NCBI GenBank assembly: GCA_035295745.1
Contig: DATGIL010000045.1
Span: 1 to 64,000, forward strand
Direction of reading: 5' to 3'
Source of the DNA: JAIQFL01 sp035295745
GTDB taxonomy: Bacteria; Acidobacteriota; Terriglobia; Bryobacterales; Bryobacteraceae
DNA: 64,000 bases
Position 1 is the stretch's first letter. Each line of letters begins with the position of its first letter. The translations under genes and the position numbers were made by a program. Of the stretch, positions 34,099 to 42,692 are shown one piece after another. Below the pieces are notes generated by a model. The model was not told the DNA's origin, ran no database searches, and was given only the letters and a program-made list of their open reading frames with translations.

Positions 34099-34331
34099 TG
34101 GGAAGGTACAAGCATGGCGATTTTGTGAAGGTGGAGATTCGAGATGAAGCCAGCGGAGAGAGCGAATGGCTTTGGGTTCTGGTAGACGATTCCGACGATG
34201 AGCGGCGGTTGGTGTTCGGGAAGTTGGACAACGAGCCAATCGTCCTCACGGACATGCGACTTGGGATGGAACTGGCGGTCAGCTACGACAATATCCGGGA
34301 CCACCGGACGGCAACATCCTTCAAACAGTGA
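34098..34331 (+). CDS. small hypothetical protein preceding the methylase
   Basis: A 77-residue protein with RYKHGDFVKVEIRDEASGES and LWVLVDDSDDERRLVFGKLD, i.e. a strand-rich domain of KOW or SH3-like appearance. It overlaps the next gene (methylase) by 4 nt, so it is cotranscribed and probably coupled to restriction-modification. It could be a regulator of the methylase or endonuclease. Confidence 0.5.
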   Translation: MGRYKHGDFVKVEIRDEASGESEWLWVLVDDSDDERRLVFGKLDNEPIVLTDMRLGMELAVSYDNIRDHRTATSFKQ

Positions 34332-35500
34332 GTGCAGGGAACAGAGAGAGGCGAACCAGCGTGCGAACAGGCTCAAGGAAGATCGTTAAGACGCCGATAA
34401 GCAAAAATGTGAAGAAGCGGCTGAAAATCGTGGAGCGTCCTCCGGTGCTGTTCCCGGAGATGAGCGAGAATCCGTGGTTCCCTGGACCCAGGAAGTTGGC
34501 GGAAAAGTATCGCCAAAAGATGAGCGGTTTAACCACGCTCGAACTCTGCGCCGGTGGTGGCGGTCAGGCTCTTGGCTACGAACAGGCAGGAATCGACCAC
34601 GCTGGCCTTGTCGAACTCGACAAACACGCTTGCGCCACGCTCTGCCTCAACCGGCCTGGATGGAGAGTCATCGAGCACGATTTGACGAAAGACGATCCGG
34701 CCAAGTTCAACCCGGCTGACTTCGTTGGTGTGGACATCATCTCTGGCGGGTTGCCGTGCCCTCCATTCTCTGTCGCCGGGAAGCAGTTGGGCAAAAAGGA
34801 CGAGCGCAACCTGTTCCCGGCCATGATTCAGCTTGTTGACCAGATCCGGCCAAAGGCAGTCATGATCGAGAACGTCCGGGGCATCTACGAAGCGATCTTC
34901 CGTGACTACCGCCTCTACATCTGCGGTGAGCTTCGCAAATTCGGATACGAAACCGGATGGCGGCTGATGAACGCTTCCGGTTTCGGCGTTCCGCAGTTGC
35001 GCCCACGAGTCGTATTCGTTGCCCTCCGCCACGAATACAAGGATCACTTCTACTGGCCGGAAGAATCGAAGGGTGATCCACCCAAAGTTGGAGAGAAGCT
35101 ATACCAATTGATGAAGGCAAACGGCTGGAAAGGGGCAGACGCTTGGAAAGAGTTGGCAGACGAAATAGCTCCTACCATCGTTGGTGGCTCTCACAAACAT
35201 GGCGGACCTGATCTTGGTCCGACGAGAGCGAGACGAGCATGGGCAACGTTGGGCGTCGATGGAATTGGAATCGCCAACGATGCGCCTGGACCGGATTTTC
35301 CAATCGACGGAATGCCCAAACTGACGGTTCAAATGGTCGCACTGCTCCAAGGCTTCCCACCGGAATGGCATTTCAGCGGCGGTAAAACGGCAGCGTACAG
35401 GCAGGTAGGCAATGCGTTTCCACCGCCGTTTGCGAAGGCGGTTGCAGAGAGTTTGCGTCAGTGCTTGTCAGTGAAACGTCTAGTGCAGGTAGTTGGATGA
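34328..35500 (+). CDS. DNA (cytosine-5-)-methyltransferase
   Basis: A 390-residue C5 methylase of a type II restriction-modification system. Motif I is LTTLELCAGGGGQALGYEQAG, motif IV is GGLPCPPFSVAG with the catalytic cysteine, motif VI is MIENVRGIY, motif VIII is FGVPQLRPRVVFVAL and motif X is RQVGNAFPPPFAKAV. The target recognition domain lies between VIII and IX. The GTG start overlaps the previous gene by 4 nt. The endonuclease and a Vsr repair gene follow, coupled by 4-nt and 1-nt overlaps. Confidence 0.93.
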   Translation: MSAGNRERRTSVRTGSRKIVKTPISKNVKKRLKIVERPPVLFPEMSENPWFPGPRKLAEKYRQKMSGLTTLELCAGGGGQALGYEQAGIDHAGLVELDKHACATLCLNRPGWRVIEHDLTKDDPAKFNPADFVGVDIISGGLPCPPFSVAGKQLGKKDERNLFPAMIQLVDQIRPKAVMIENVRGIYEAIFRDYRLYICGELRKFGYETGWRLMNASGFGVPQLRPRVVFVALRHEYKDHFYWPEESKGDPPKVGEKLYQLMKANGWKGADAWKELADEIAPTIVGGSHKHGGPDLGPTRARRAWATLGVDGIGIANDAPGPDFPIDGMPKLTVQMVALLQGFPPEWHFSGGKTAAYRQVGNAFPPPFAKAVAESLRQCLSVKRLVQVVG

Positions 35501-36417
35501 CCGAAAGGCCAGAAGCTCTATTCAAGACGGCAAGGCGGCGATTCCACGCAGTTCTGCAAGAAAGAGTACTCAGACTCGACAAGGGCGTTCTGAGCAACGC
35601 TGACAAGGGGAACAAAGCAAGCAAGGCGATTGCCCTTGGAATTGCGAGACGCATTGGGCTGAATACTCCGGGTGTGAAGTTGAAGGGCCAGACTGCCGGT
35701 AATGAATTTGAAATCGCCACGGCCCTTTTTGTTCGGGAGACCTTCCTTAAGCTCAATCACCTGCGTCCAGGCGACTGGATGGTCCAGAAGATCGGTGAGA
35801 AACCAACCGAAGAGGACAAGCCAGTGAAGAGAAAGGAAGTCGTAAAGGATTTCAAGAGGCTGATCAAAATCGCACAATTCGAGCAATACCGGCATCTGAT
35901 CGCAATAGCAAAAGCTGCTAGTGAGAATTCCGAACTAGCAGCTTCGCTTGGAAGCGACTACATCATCAAACCTGACGTGGTGATCTTCCGACAGTTGGTA
36001 AGCGATGATGAGATCAACTGTGATGTCCCGCTGGTCGATAACTCTGTGGCATTGATGTCCAGTTTGCGGAAGAGCAACGGAGGATCGCCACTACTTCATG
36101 CCAGCGTATCCTGCAAGTTGACGATTCGCAGTGACCGTTCACAGAACTCACGTTCGGAAGCACTCAACCTGATCCGAAACCGCCGTGGTAAGCTCCCGCA
36201 TGTAGTAGTCGTGACTGGCGAACCCCTTCCTAGCCGATTGGCTTCAATCGCACTTGGCGGCGGCGATATCGACTGCGTTTACCACTTTGCGTTACCTGAA
36301 TTGCGAGAAACGGTCAAAGAGTTGGGATTGTCCGATTCGGAAGAAGCCCTAAACATTATGATCAACGGCAAGCGTCTGAAAGACATTTCAGACCTTCCTC
36401 TCGATTTGGCCGTGTGA
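35497..36417 (+). CDS. type II restriction endonuclease, NgoMIV family
   Basis: A 306-residue protein. SDYIIKPDVVIFRQ and then ASVSCKLTIRSDRSQNSRSEAL, RNRRGKLPHVVVVTGEPLPS and GGGDIDCVYHFALPEL match the NgoMIV type. That type cuts GCCGGC sites and uses an SCK...E motif (here the lysine of SCKLTIRSDR). The tryptophan usually found after the SCK is leucine here. ATG 35497 overlaps the methylase stop by 4 nt. The target sequence is inferred, not shown. Confidence 0.83.
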   Translation: MTERPEALFKTARRRFHAVLQERVLRLDKGVLSNADKGNKASKAIALGIARRIGLNTPGVKLKGQTAGNEFEIATALFVRETFLKLNHLRPGDWMVQKIGEKPTEEDKPVKRKEVVKDFKRLIKIAQFEQYRHLIAIAKAASENSELAASLGSDYIIKPDVVIFRQLVSDDEINCDVPLVDNSVALMSSLRKSNGGSPLLHASVSCKLTIRSDRSQNSRSEALNLIRNRRGKLPHVVVVTGEPLPSRLASIALGGGDIDCVYHFALPELRETVKELGLSDSEEALNIMINGKRLKDISDLPLDLAV

Positions 36418-36830
36418 TGGATAAACTCACTCCAGAACGCCGCTCAGAGAACATGAGCCAAATTCGGAGTACAGGCACATCTCCTGAAATGGCAGTGCGG
36501 CGCATGGTTCATGGAATGGGGTTTCGCTACCGGCTGCACGTAGCAAAGCTCCCCGGCAAACCCGATCTTGTGTTCACTCGACTGAAGAAGATTATTGAAG
36601 TAAGAGGCTGCTTTTGGCACCAGCACGGCAAGTGCATCGACTCCCACGTCCCAAAATCCAGGCTCGACTACTGGCTTCCCAAGCTGGAGCGCAATGTTCA
36701 ACGAGATCGAGCGAACCAGCAGACGCTTCGACAGTTGGGCTGGAAAACGATGGTGATTTGGGAATGCGAGACCGCCAATCAGAAACTAAGGAAGAGGCTG
36801 GAGAAGTTCCTGGCTAGAGACGGGTCGTAG
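36417..36830 (+). CDS. vsr: very short patch repair endonuclease Vsr
   Basis: A 137-residue Vsr protein. It nicks T:G mismatches produced when 5-methylcytosine deaminates. Marks are NMSQIRSTGTSPEMAVRRMV, KLPGKPDLVFTRLKK with the active-site aspartate, IEVRGCFWHQHGKC, and LGWKTMVIWECET. It directly follows a C5 methylase and NgoMIV-type endonuclease, the expected company. ATG 36417 shares one base with the endonuclease stop. Confidence 0.93.
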   Translation: MDKLTPERRSENMSQIRSTGTSPEMAVRRMVHGMGFRYRLHVAKLPGKPDLVFTRLKKIIEVRGCFWHQHGKCIDSHVPKSRLDYWLPKLERNVQRDRANQQTLRQLGWKTMVIWECETANQKLRKRLEKFLARDGS

Positions 36831-36846
36831 TCCAGACTTCTGTACG

Positions 36847-37665
36847 CTAGTCGTCTTCGCCTTTGTTCCTGCGCTCCCGGTCCCGCTCGAAGCGCCGGAT
36901 CTTGCCGGTAGGGTCTTCCGGCCACGCCTTGTAGCTGCGGAGGATGTAATCGACCTTCTTCCTGCCAGATTCGGTCTTGTAGCCGATGGTGTTGATCGCC
37001 CAACCAATCACCGGATAGCGTAGTTCCCGCAGCCGCTTGTGCCAGTCTTCCTGATCGGCAACCACTTCGAGGATTTCAGGAGGGGTGCGCTTACCGATGC
37101 CAACGGCCTTCAACGTCTCACCAATGCGGACGTGGATGCTCTCGTGCGCCGTCACCTTCTTCATGAAATCGTCGGTCACGTTAAGCGAGTTGAAGTACGC
37201 CTTCTTCCCGGAATTGCACGGCACGCAGATCGCCCACAGATTCTCACGATCATTGGTGCCACCCCACGCCCTTGGTTTCTTGTGATCGACCACGAGCTTG
37301 ATCTCATCTTCGGCAACGGTTTTTCCACACATCTGGCAGCGGCCATGAGCGGCATGAAGAACTTCGGCCTTGACACGGATGCTGACGTCGCCTTCGTCGG
37401 TGATGTCCTTGCGCTTGCCGCCATACCTGTAGAGTGTGACCTTCCTCGACTTTCCGTTGACGACTTGTGCGGACTCGACCGTCTTGATGATGAACCACTT
37501 CTTCAGGTCTCGTTTGCGGCGGTCCAGGTGGGTTTGATCTTCGGGCCGCAGACCTTCCCTTTCGAGTTGTTGCCGGATCTGACCACCGGAGATTCCATCG
37601 GGGAACCGCTTCATCACGTCCACGATGCGTTGGTGGATTGCGCCCGGCCTACTCGCCTTCTTCAT
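36847..37665 (-). CDS. HNH endonuclease
   Basis: A 272-residue protein. An N-terminal winged-helix-like region (FPDGISGGQIRQQLEREGLR) is followed at 105-160 by CQMCGKTVAEDEIKLVVDHK and GGTNDRENLWAICVPCNSGKK, an HNH motif with two CxxC pairs. The C-terminal 90 residues are basic (HKRLRELRYPVIGWAI, YKTESGRKKVD). HNH proteins often sit beside type II methylases and may be a second endonuclease. It converges with vsr at 16 bp and is the last gene before the tRNA-Pro copy. Confidence 0.83.
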   Translation of the reverse strand: MKKASRPGAIHQRIVDVMKRFPDGISGGQIRQQLEREGLRPEDQTHLDRRKRDLKKWFIIKTVESAQVVNGKSRKVTLYRYGGKRKDITDEGDVSIRVKAEVLHAAHGRCQMCGKTVAEDEIKLVVDHKKPRAWGGTNDRENLWAICVPCNSGKKAYFNSLNVTDDFMKKVTAHESIHVRIGETLKAVGIGKRTPPEILEVVADQEDWHKRLRELRYPVIGWAINTIGYKTESGRKKVDYILRSYKAWPEDPTGKIRRFERDRERRNKGEDD

Positions 37666-37802
37666 TTGGGGCAGTGAATGACCGGAGTCTCAGGAACAGG
37701 GCACAGCGATCTTGAAAGCAAGAGCGCCAAATCTCCTGCGTTAGCTGCACGTTCTCGACAATGTGCACCGAAATGCACCGTCCAACTCCCAAAGAATAGT
37801 CG

Positions 37803-37814
37803 TAACCCACTGAA
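37803..37814. repeat. 12-bp inverted partner of 15058-15069
   Basis: TAACCCACTGAA at 37803-37814 is the exact reverse complement of TTCAGTGGGTTA at 15058-15069. The copies lie 6 bp and 25 bp from their respective 50-bp repeats, inside the island. Arm-type integrase binding sites often flank att cores in this manner. A chance match at 12 bp is possible. Confidence 0.4.
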
Positions 37815-37819
37815 AACTA

Positions 37820-37869
37820 TGGTCGGGGCGGGGCGATTTGAACGCCCGACCCCCTGCGCCCAAGGCAGG
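37820..37869. repeat. attR, 50-bp direct repeat within tRNA-Pro
   Basis: Identical to 14984-15033. It covers the 3' 50 nt of tRNA-Pro from the CCA end to the start of the anticodon stem. The crossover therefore occurs within the tRNA, with the integrated copy restoring the 3' end. Confidence 0.92.
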
Positions 37870-37896
37870 TGCGCTACCAGGCTGCGCTACGCCCCG
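37820..37896 (-). tRNA. tRNA-Pro (anticodon UGG)
   Basis: A complete 77-nt cloverleaf on the minus strand. The acceptor stem is CGGGGCG/CGCCCCG, the D-arm GCGC/GCGC, the anticodon arm CCTGC-CTTGGGC-GCAGG with anticodon TGG, the variable loop GGGTC, the T-arm GGGCG-TTCAAAT-CGCCC, the discriminator A and an encoded CCA. The island is inserted at its 3' side; the 50-bp attR lies entirely in the gene, so the tRNA stays intact after integration. Confidence 0.97.
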
Positions 37897-38116
37897 ATTC
37901 GCTTCGCGTTATCGCCTCCCTTTGGGCAGAGGCGGACACTCCAATCAGTCTAACACAGCCTTCCAATCGCAAACTTCGATTTGGGCGGCGCCGCCCGAGT
38001 GTGCTACGATGTACAAGTCCCTACAGGATATCACCCAGCCGTTCTTCCTCTTGCTCGTCATGCTGTGTCCGGACCACTCCTGGGCAGCGATTCCGGTGTA
38101 GGTTGAAAGAGGAACC

Positions 38117-38233
38117 GTGATCGATTCTGACGCTCTGACCGTATTGATTCTCCTGCTGGTAGTGCTCCTCGCTTTGTTGGCGCCTCCTGGACCCGGGTCT
38201 CCATTGCCGTCACCGGTCGGTCAGCGCGGTTGA
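38117..38233 (+). CDS. possible 38-residue membrane peptide
   Basis: GTG at 38117 is preceded by AGAGGA and opens a 38-codon frame: a hydrophobic stretch LTVLILLLVVLLALLAPPG, then a proline-rich tail. Size and shape fit a single-pass membrane peptide, but so small a frame may be chance. It is 49 bp upstream of the PD40 gene and on the same strand. Confidence 0.3.
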   Translation: MIDSDALTVLILLLVVLLALLAPPGPGSPLPSPVGQRG

Positions 38234-38281
38234 ATTCGTCCCCGCATTGCTCCTTGTTAGAATCGTGGGCGAGGTATTCCC

Positions 38282-39796
38282 ATGATCCGACCACTCGCCC
38301 TGATTCTCTTCTCCGCCGGACTGGCGGCCGCTCAGGGAACCGGAACCGGTGTCTTCGAGAACCACAGCGACGTCGGTGACACCCCCGTCAAAGGCAAAGT
38401 AGAATTCAACGCAAGTTCCGGCGAATACCGCATCACCGGAGGCGGCGCCAACGTCTGGGCCTACGCCGACGCGTTCCAGTTTCTGTTTCGGCGCGTGTCG
38501 GGCGATGTCACCATCACCGCCGACGTGCAGTTCGTCGGGACAGGCGCAGTCGCGCATCGCAAGGCCATGCTCATGGTCCGCCAGAGTCTCACGCCCGATT
38601 CGCCCTATGCCGACGTCGCGCTGCATGGCGACGGTCTCACCTCCCTGCAATACCGGCCCACCGCCGCGGCGATCACCCAGGAGGTCCGTTCGACCGTGAC
38701 CGGCCCCGTGCGGATCCGGCTGGAACGACATGGAAACGAATTCCAGATCTATGCCGGTAAGCCTGGCGAAGAGTTGACGCGCAGTGGCCCCGCCACCGTC
38801 GTGCTACAGGACCCGGTCTACCTGGGGCTCGGTGTCTGCTCGCACGACGCGAATATTCTGGAGACGGCCGTCTTCTCGAATGTCCGCATCGAGCCTCCGC
38901 CCGCCCCGCAGCGCGGCCCGCAAACCCGCTATCGCAGCAAGATCTCCGTCTACGACTTCGCCACCAAGTCCGTGCGCGTGATCTATACCGCGGACGAGAC
39001 GTGGGAGGCGCCCAACTGGACTGTCGACGGCCGATACCTCTTAGTGAACTCGGGCGGCGCTCTCTACAAACTGGCGGTGGATTCGGAAGGTGCGAAGCCC
39101 GAGAAACTCGAGGTTGGTGACGATCTGCGATGCAACAACGACCACGGGTTCACCGAGGATGGCCAGACGCTGGCGTTCTCCGCATCGTCGCGAACGGCGC
39201 CCGGGTCGGAGGTCTACATCGTCTCGGCGGATGGCAAGAATCGGCGGCAGGTGACCAACGTCCCGCCCAGTTACTTCCATGGATGGTCGCCCGATGGCAA
39301 ATGGCTGGCAGTCGTCGCACAGAGGAACAACAACTTCGACTTGTTCCGTATCCCCGCCAGCGGCGGCAGTGAACAGCATCTCACTTCCGATCCGGCCTAC
39401 GATGACGGCCCCGACTATTCACCCGACGGCAAATGGATCTATTTCAATTCCAATCGCGCGTCCGGCGGCTGGGATATCTGGCGGATGCCTTCCGACGGCG
39501 CCGGTCCCAACGACAGCAAGGCGGAACGCGTCACCAGCGACGAGTGGGAAGACTGGTTTCCGCATCCCTCGCCCAACGGCAAGACTCTGTTGTTCCTCTC
39601 ATTTCCCAAGGGCACTACCGATCACAACGGGAAGATGAACATCCAACTGCGCATGATGCCGATGCCCGGCAAGAAGGTAGGAACGGCGAAGCCGCAGACG
39701 GTCCTCGAATTATTCGGAGGACAAGGCACAATCAACGTGAATTCCTGGTCCCCCGATTCGAAACGCTTCGCCTTCGTCAGCTACGAGAAGCTGTAG
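38282..39796 (+). CDS. secreted PD40/TolB-like beta-propeller protein
   Basis: A 504-residue exported protein. An N-terminal signal peptide (PLALILFSAGLAAAQG) is followed by a concanavalin-like domain (residues about 20-200, EYRITGGGANVWAYAD). A TolB-type WD/PD40 propeller follows with repeated motifs such as HGWSPDGKWLAVVAQ and DYSPDGKWIYFNSNR. Such proteins are periplasmic or extracellular, but the role of this one is unknown. It is convergent with the M16 pair on the other strand, 4 bp between stops. Confidence 0.82.
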   Translation: MIRPLALILFSAGLAAAQGTGTGVFENHSDVGDTPVKGKVEFNASSGEYRITGGGANVWAYADAFQFLFRRVSGDVTITADVQFVGTGAVAHRKAMLMVRQSLTPDSPYADVALHGDGLTSLQYRPTAAAITQEVRSTVTGPVRIRLERHGNEFQIYAGKPGEELTRSGPATVVLQDPVYLGLGVCSHDANILETAVFSNVRIEPPPAPQRGPQTRYRSKISVYDFATKSVRVIYTADETWEAPNWTVDGRYLLVNSGGALYKLAVDSEGAKPEKLEVGDDLRCNNDHGFTEDGQTLAFSASSRTAPGSEVYIVSADGKNRRQVTNVPPSYFHGWSPDGKWLAVVAQRNNNFDLFRIPASGGSEQHLTSDPAYDDGPDYSPDGKWIYFNSNRASGGWDIWRMPSDGAGPNDSKAERVTSDEWEDWFPHPSPNGKTLLFLSFPKGTTDHNGKMNIQLRMMPMPGKKVGTAKPQTVLELFGGQGTINVNSWSPDSKRFAFVSYEKL

Positions 39797-39800
39797 CGGC

Positions 39801-41231
39801 TTAATCGACTTTCACCATCTCGAGCGGCCCGAATTTTTTCAGGATGTCGGCGATGGTGGCGTCGCCCACGGCGACGATCTGGACATTCTCGAGCGGTACG
39901 TACTTCTTTGCGACGCGCTGCACGTCCTCGGCCGTGACCGCCATGATCTTCTGCACGTAGGTATCCCAGTAGTCTTCGGGAAAGCCGTACTCGCGCTGTT
40001 CCAGCCACCGTCCCAATACCGCCGAAGAGCTTTCCAGCCCGAGCACGAAACTGGCAGCGATCGCGCTTTTCGCATCCGCCAACTCCTCCGCGGGGACTTG
40101 CCGATCGCGGATGGCCGCGAATTGCGTAAGGATCTCGGTCAGCGCCGGTTCGGTCATGTCAGTACGCATCTGCGTGCCCACGGTGAATTGATTCTGATTT
40201 CGTTGCGCGGTGAAATTCGAGCTGATCCCGTAGGTGTAGCCCTTCTCCTCACGCAGCACTCGGAATAAGCGCGACGAGGGCCCTCCGCCCAGAATCCGAT
40301 TCAGCACCTGGCACGGGATGTAGTCGGGACTCGCGCGCTCGATGGCATGATTCGCCAGAACAATCAACGATTGCGTTGACGTGGGCCGTACTGCCAGGTA
40401 TGCCTTCTTTTCGGCGATGGGCGGAAGATCGGGAAGCGCGACCGGCGCGACCGGTCCGCCCTTCCACGCGCCCAGTACCTTATTGAGCTTGGCAACGGCA
40501 TCCTCCGGCGTGATGTCGCCGGCGATTCCCGCCAGATTCCCCGAAGGCACGTAGTATTTTTTGTAATGCTCCAGGATCATATCGCGGGTCATCTGGTTCA
40601 GCGCATCTGCCGAAGGGTGCGTGTACTGGCGCGCGTCAGCTCCGTAGAGCGCCTTGCTCAAAATGTCGTTTGCCAGAAACGGAGGCTGCGACTTGGCCGC
40701 GTCCAGACTCGCGATCTGCCGCGACTTCCACCGGTCCAACTCGTCCTGCGGGAAGGTGGGATTGAGCAGCACGTCTCCCAGGATTGCCAGCGCGGCATCG
40801 AAATTCTCAGTCAAGGCACTTACCAGGACGGCCGTTTCGTTCTGCGTCGCGATGAAGCTGACCTGCGCTCCCAAATCGGCAAGACTGTCCGCGATATCCC
40901 GGGCGGCGCGAGTCTTCGTGCCGAGACGGATCAGCGCCGCGGTAGCGTCGGCGACGCCGGGCATTCCCTTCGGATCGCGCAGAGATCCCGCGGGAAGCGC
41001 CATTCGGAACGAGATGGTGGGAGCTCGATGGCTTTCCAGGATCACCAGCCGGATGCCATTGGGGAGCTTCCGTTCCACGGGCCTGGGTAGTTTGACCTTC
41101 AGAACCTCATTCGAAATCGGAGCGCGGTTGAGCCGGACCACGCCGGCCAGAGACTGACCTGTCTGTACCGGCGGAACTTGCGTCCATGCCAGCGAGGCGG
41201 CGGCGAGAGAGAAAACCAATACTTTCGTCAT
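39801..41231 (-). CDS. M16 peptidase-like protein lacking the zinc motif (partner subunit)
   Basis: A 476-residue M16-fold protein with a signal peptide (VFSLAAASLAWTQ). At the place where active M16 proteins have HxxEH, this sequence reads GMPGVADATAALIRLGTKTR, so the zinc site is missing. The C-terminal regulatory segment YGISSNFTAQRNQNQF is kept. M16B peptidases often work as pairs of one active and one inactive subunit. It is encoded 12 bp after the active partner. Confidence 0.87.
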   Translation of the reverse strand: MTKVLVFSLAAASLAWTQVPPVQTGQSLAGVVRLNRAPISNEVLKVKLPRPVERKLPNGIRLVILESHRAPTISFRMALPAGSLRDPKGMPGVADATAALIRLGTKTRAARDIADSLADLGAQVSFIATQNETAVLVSALTENFDAALAILGDVLLNPTFPQDELDRWKSRQIASLDAAKSQPPFLANDILSKALYGADARQYTHPSADALNQMTRDMILEHYKKYYVPSGNLAGIAGDITPEDAVAKLNKVLGAWKGGPVAPVALPDLPPIAEKKAYLAVRPTSTQSLIVLANHAIERASPDYIPCQVLNRILGGGPSSRLFRVLREEKGYTYGISSNFTAQRNQNQFTVGTQMRTDMTEPALTEILTQFAAIRDRQVPAEELADAKSAIAASFVLGLESSSAVLGRWLEQREYGFPEDYWDTYVQKIMAVTAEDVQRVAKKYVPLENVQIVAVGDATIADILKKFGPLEMVKVD

Positions 41232-41243
41232 CGGTGTGGATCC

Positions 41244-42596
41244 TTACTGCTGCTTGGGTGCGGACGCACCGGGCTTGGCGGCGGGCTCCGTCACTACCAC
41301 GACGCGGTTGGAGTTGCGCAGCCAGGTTTTCGCGGCTTTCTGGATGTCCGCGGGGGTTATCGCCAGCCGCTTCTCGTTCTCGGTGTTGATGCGGTTGGGA
41401 TCGTCATACAGAGCGGCATCGTCCGCCAGAGTCACGGCGATGCTGAGCATACTCTCCCGCGAGGCCGGAATACTCCTGCGAATGGCGCTGTGCACGCGCT
41501 CCAGCTCTTTGTCCGACACGGGCTCTGCAACCAGCCGGGAAATCTCCTCGGCGATCAGGTTTTCGACATCCTGCGGACTCGTTCCCGGACGAATGAAGGC
41601 GACTACGCGGAACGTCGAGGGGCCTGAGCGGGCATCCTCCAGGCACCCCACCTGCAAAGCGATTTGCTTCTCCCGCACCAGTTTCTGGTACAGCCGCGAA
41701 CTCTCGCCCAGTCCCAGAATCGATGCGGCTTCACCGAGGGCGCGGGTGTCCTGGTTATTGGCGCCGGGTATGCGGTAGGCGATCTCAAGGCGGGGAACGC
41801 GAGCCAGACTGTCTTCCAAACGGCCGCGACGTTCTTCGGTCTGCTCCGGCTCGGTGAGATCGGCGGGCTTGGGCGCCGGCTGACGCGGAATGGCGGCGAA
41901 GTACTTCTTCACCTTGGCCAGGGTCTCCTTCGTATCCAGATCGCCGGCCATCACCAGTACGGCATTGTTGGGCGCGTAGTATGTTTTGAAGAACTGCTTG
42001 ACGTCGTCCACCGTGGCGGCATCCAGATCAGCCATCGACCCGATCACGGAGTGCTGATTCGCGAAGTTATCGTAGATCAGGCCGTCGATCTTCTCCGAAG
42101 TCTTCCCGTACGGCTGGTTGTCGAGGCTCTGGCGGCGCTCTTCTTTCACCGCCTGCCGCTGGTTATCCAGATTTTCCTTGGTGATCACCAGCGACCGCAT
42201 ACGATCGGCCTCCAAATATAGCGCCAGGTCCACCTGGTTCTTGGGCAACTCCTCGTAAAACATGGTCCGGTCGGTGGTGGTGGCGCCATTCATGTTGCCG
42301 CCCTTGGTGAAGATGTCGTAGAAGTGCTCGCCCGGTCCGACATTTTCCGAGCCTTTGAACATCATGTGTTCGAACAAGTGAGCGAACCCCGTGCGTCCTT
42401 CGTGCTCATCGCGCGAACCGGCCTTGTAGCAGACCGCGATCGCAAAGACCGGCGCGAAATGGTCTTCCGAGATGATGACGCGAAGCCCGTTCTCCAGAGT
42501 CGTGTCCGAGAACTTGACGGGGGCCATCCGGGAACCTGACTGCTGGGCAAACACCAGTCCTGTCAGCGTCAGAAATATGGTGACAAATGATTTCAA
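41244..42596 (-). CDS. M16 zinc peptidase, active subunit
   Basis: A 450-residue M16 (pitrilysin-type) metallopeptidase with HLFEHMMF in GFAHLFEHMMFKGSENVGP. The additional glutamate ligand follows in RRQSLDNQPYGKTSEKI or nearby. A signal peptide (LKSFVTIFLTLTGLVFAQQ) exports it. I placed the start at TTG 42596, preceded at 7 bases by AAGGAG; upstream ATG at 42668 lacks such a site. It forms an operon with the inactive paralogue. Confidence 0.85.
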   Translation of the reverse strand: MKSFVTIFLTLTGLVFAQQSGSRMAPVKFSDTTLENGLRVIISEDHFAPVFAIAVCYKAGSRDEHEGRTGFAHLFEHMMFKGSENVGPGEHFYDIFTKGGNMNGATTTDRTMFYEELPKNQVDLALYLEADRMRSLVITKENLDNQRQAVKEERRQSLDNQPYGKTSEKIDGLIYDNFANQHSVIGSMADLDAATVDDVKQFFKTYYAPNNAVLVMAGDLDTKETLAKVKKYFAAIPRQPAPKPADLTEPEQTEERRGRLEDSLARVPRLEIAYRIPGANNQDTRALGEAASILGLGESSRLYQKLVREKQIALQVGCLEDARSGPSTFRVVAFIRPGTSPQDVENLIAEEISRLVAEPVSDKELERVHSAIRRSIPASRESMLSIAVTLADDAALYDDPNRINTENEKRLAITPADIQKAAKTWLRNSNRVVVVTEPAAKPGASAPKQQ

Positions 42597-42692
42597 AACG
42601 ATACTCCTTGGTTCTACGCGCGGAGGTTGCTGCTGGGAGTTTCCTACCTGATAATCCAGGCGGGCCAATCCTCAAGTATACAACACCTTCGT

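Larger units (their letters stand above)
14984..37869. mobile_element. genomic island integrated at tRNA-Pro(UGG)
   Basis: The element runs 22,836 bp from repeat to repeat. It has perfect 50-bp terminal direct repeats, an intact tRNA at one end, an integrase and excisionase at the other, and cargo unrelated to the flanking metabolic genes. It has no relaxase, coupling protein, secretion genes, replication initiator or phage structural gene, so it looks like an integrative element mobilised in trans, or a decayed one. The cargo is dominated by nuclease, HEPN and restriction-modification genes, hence a defence-type island. Several ribbon-helix-helix regulators are spread through it. Confidence 0.9.
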
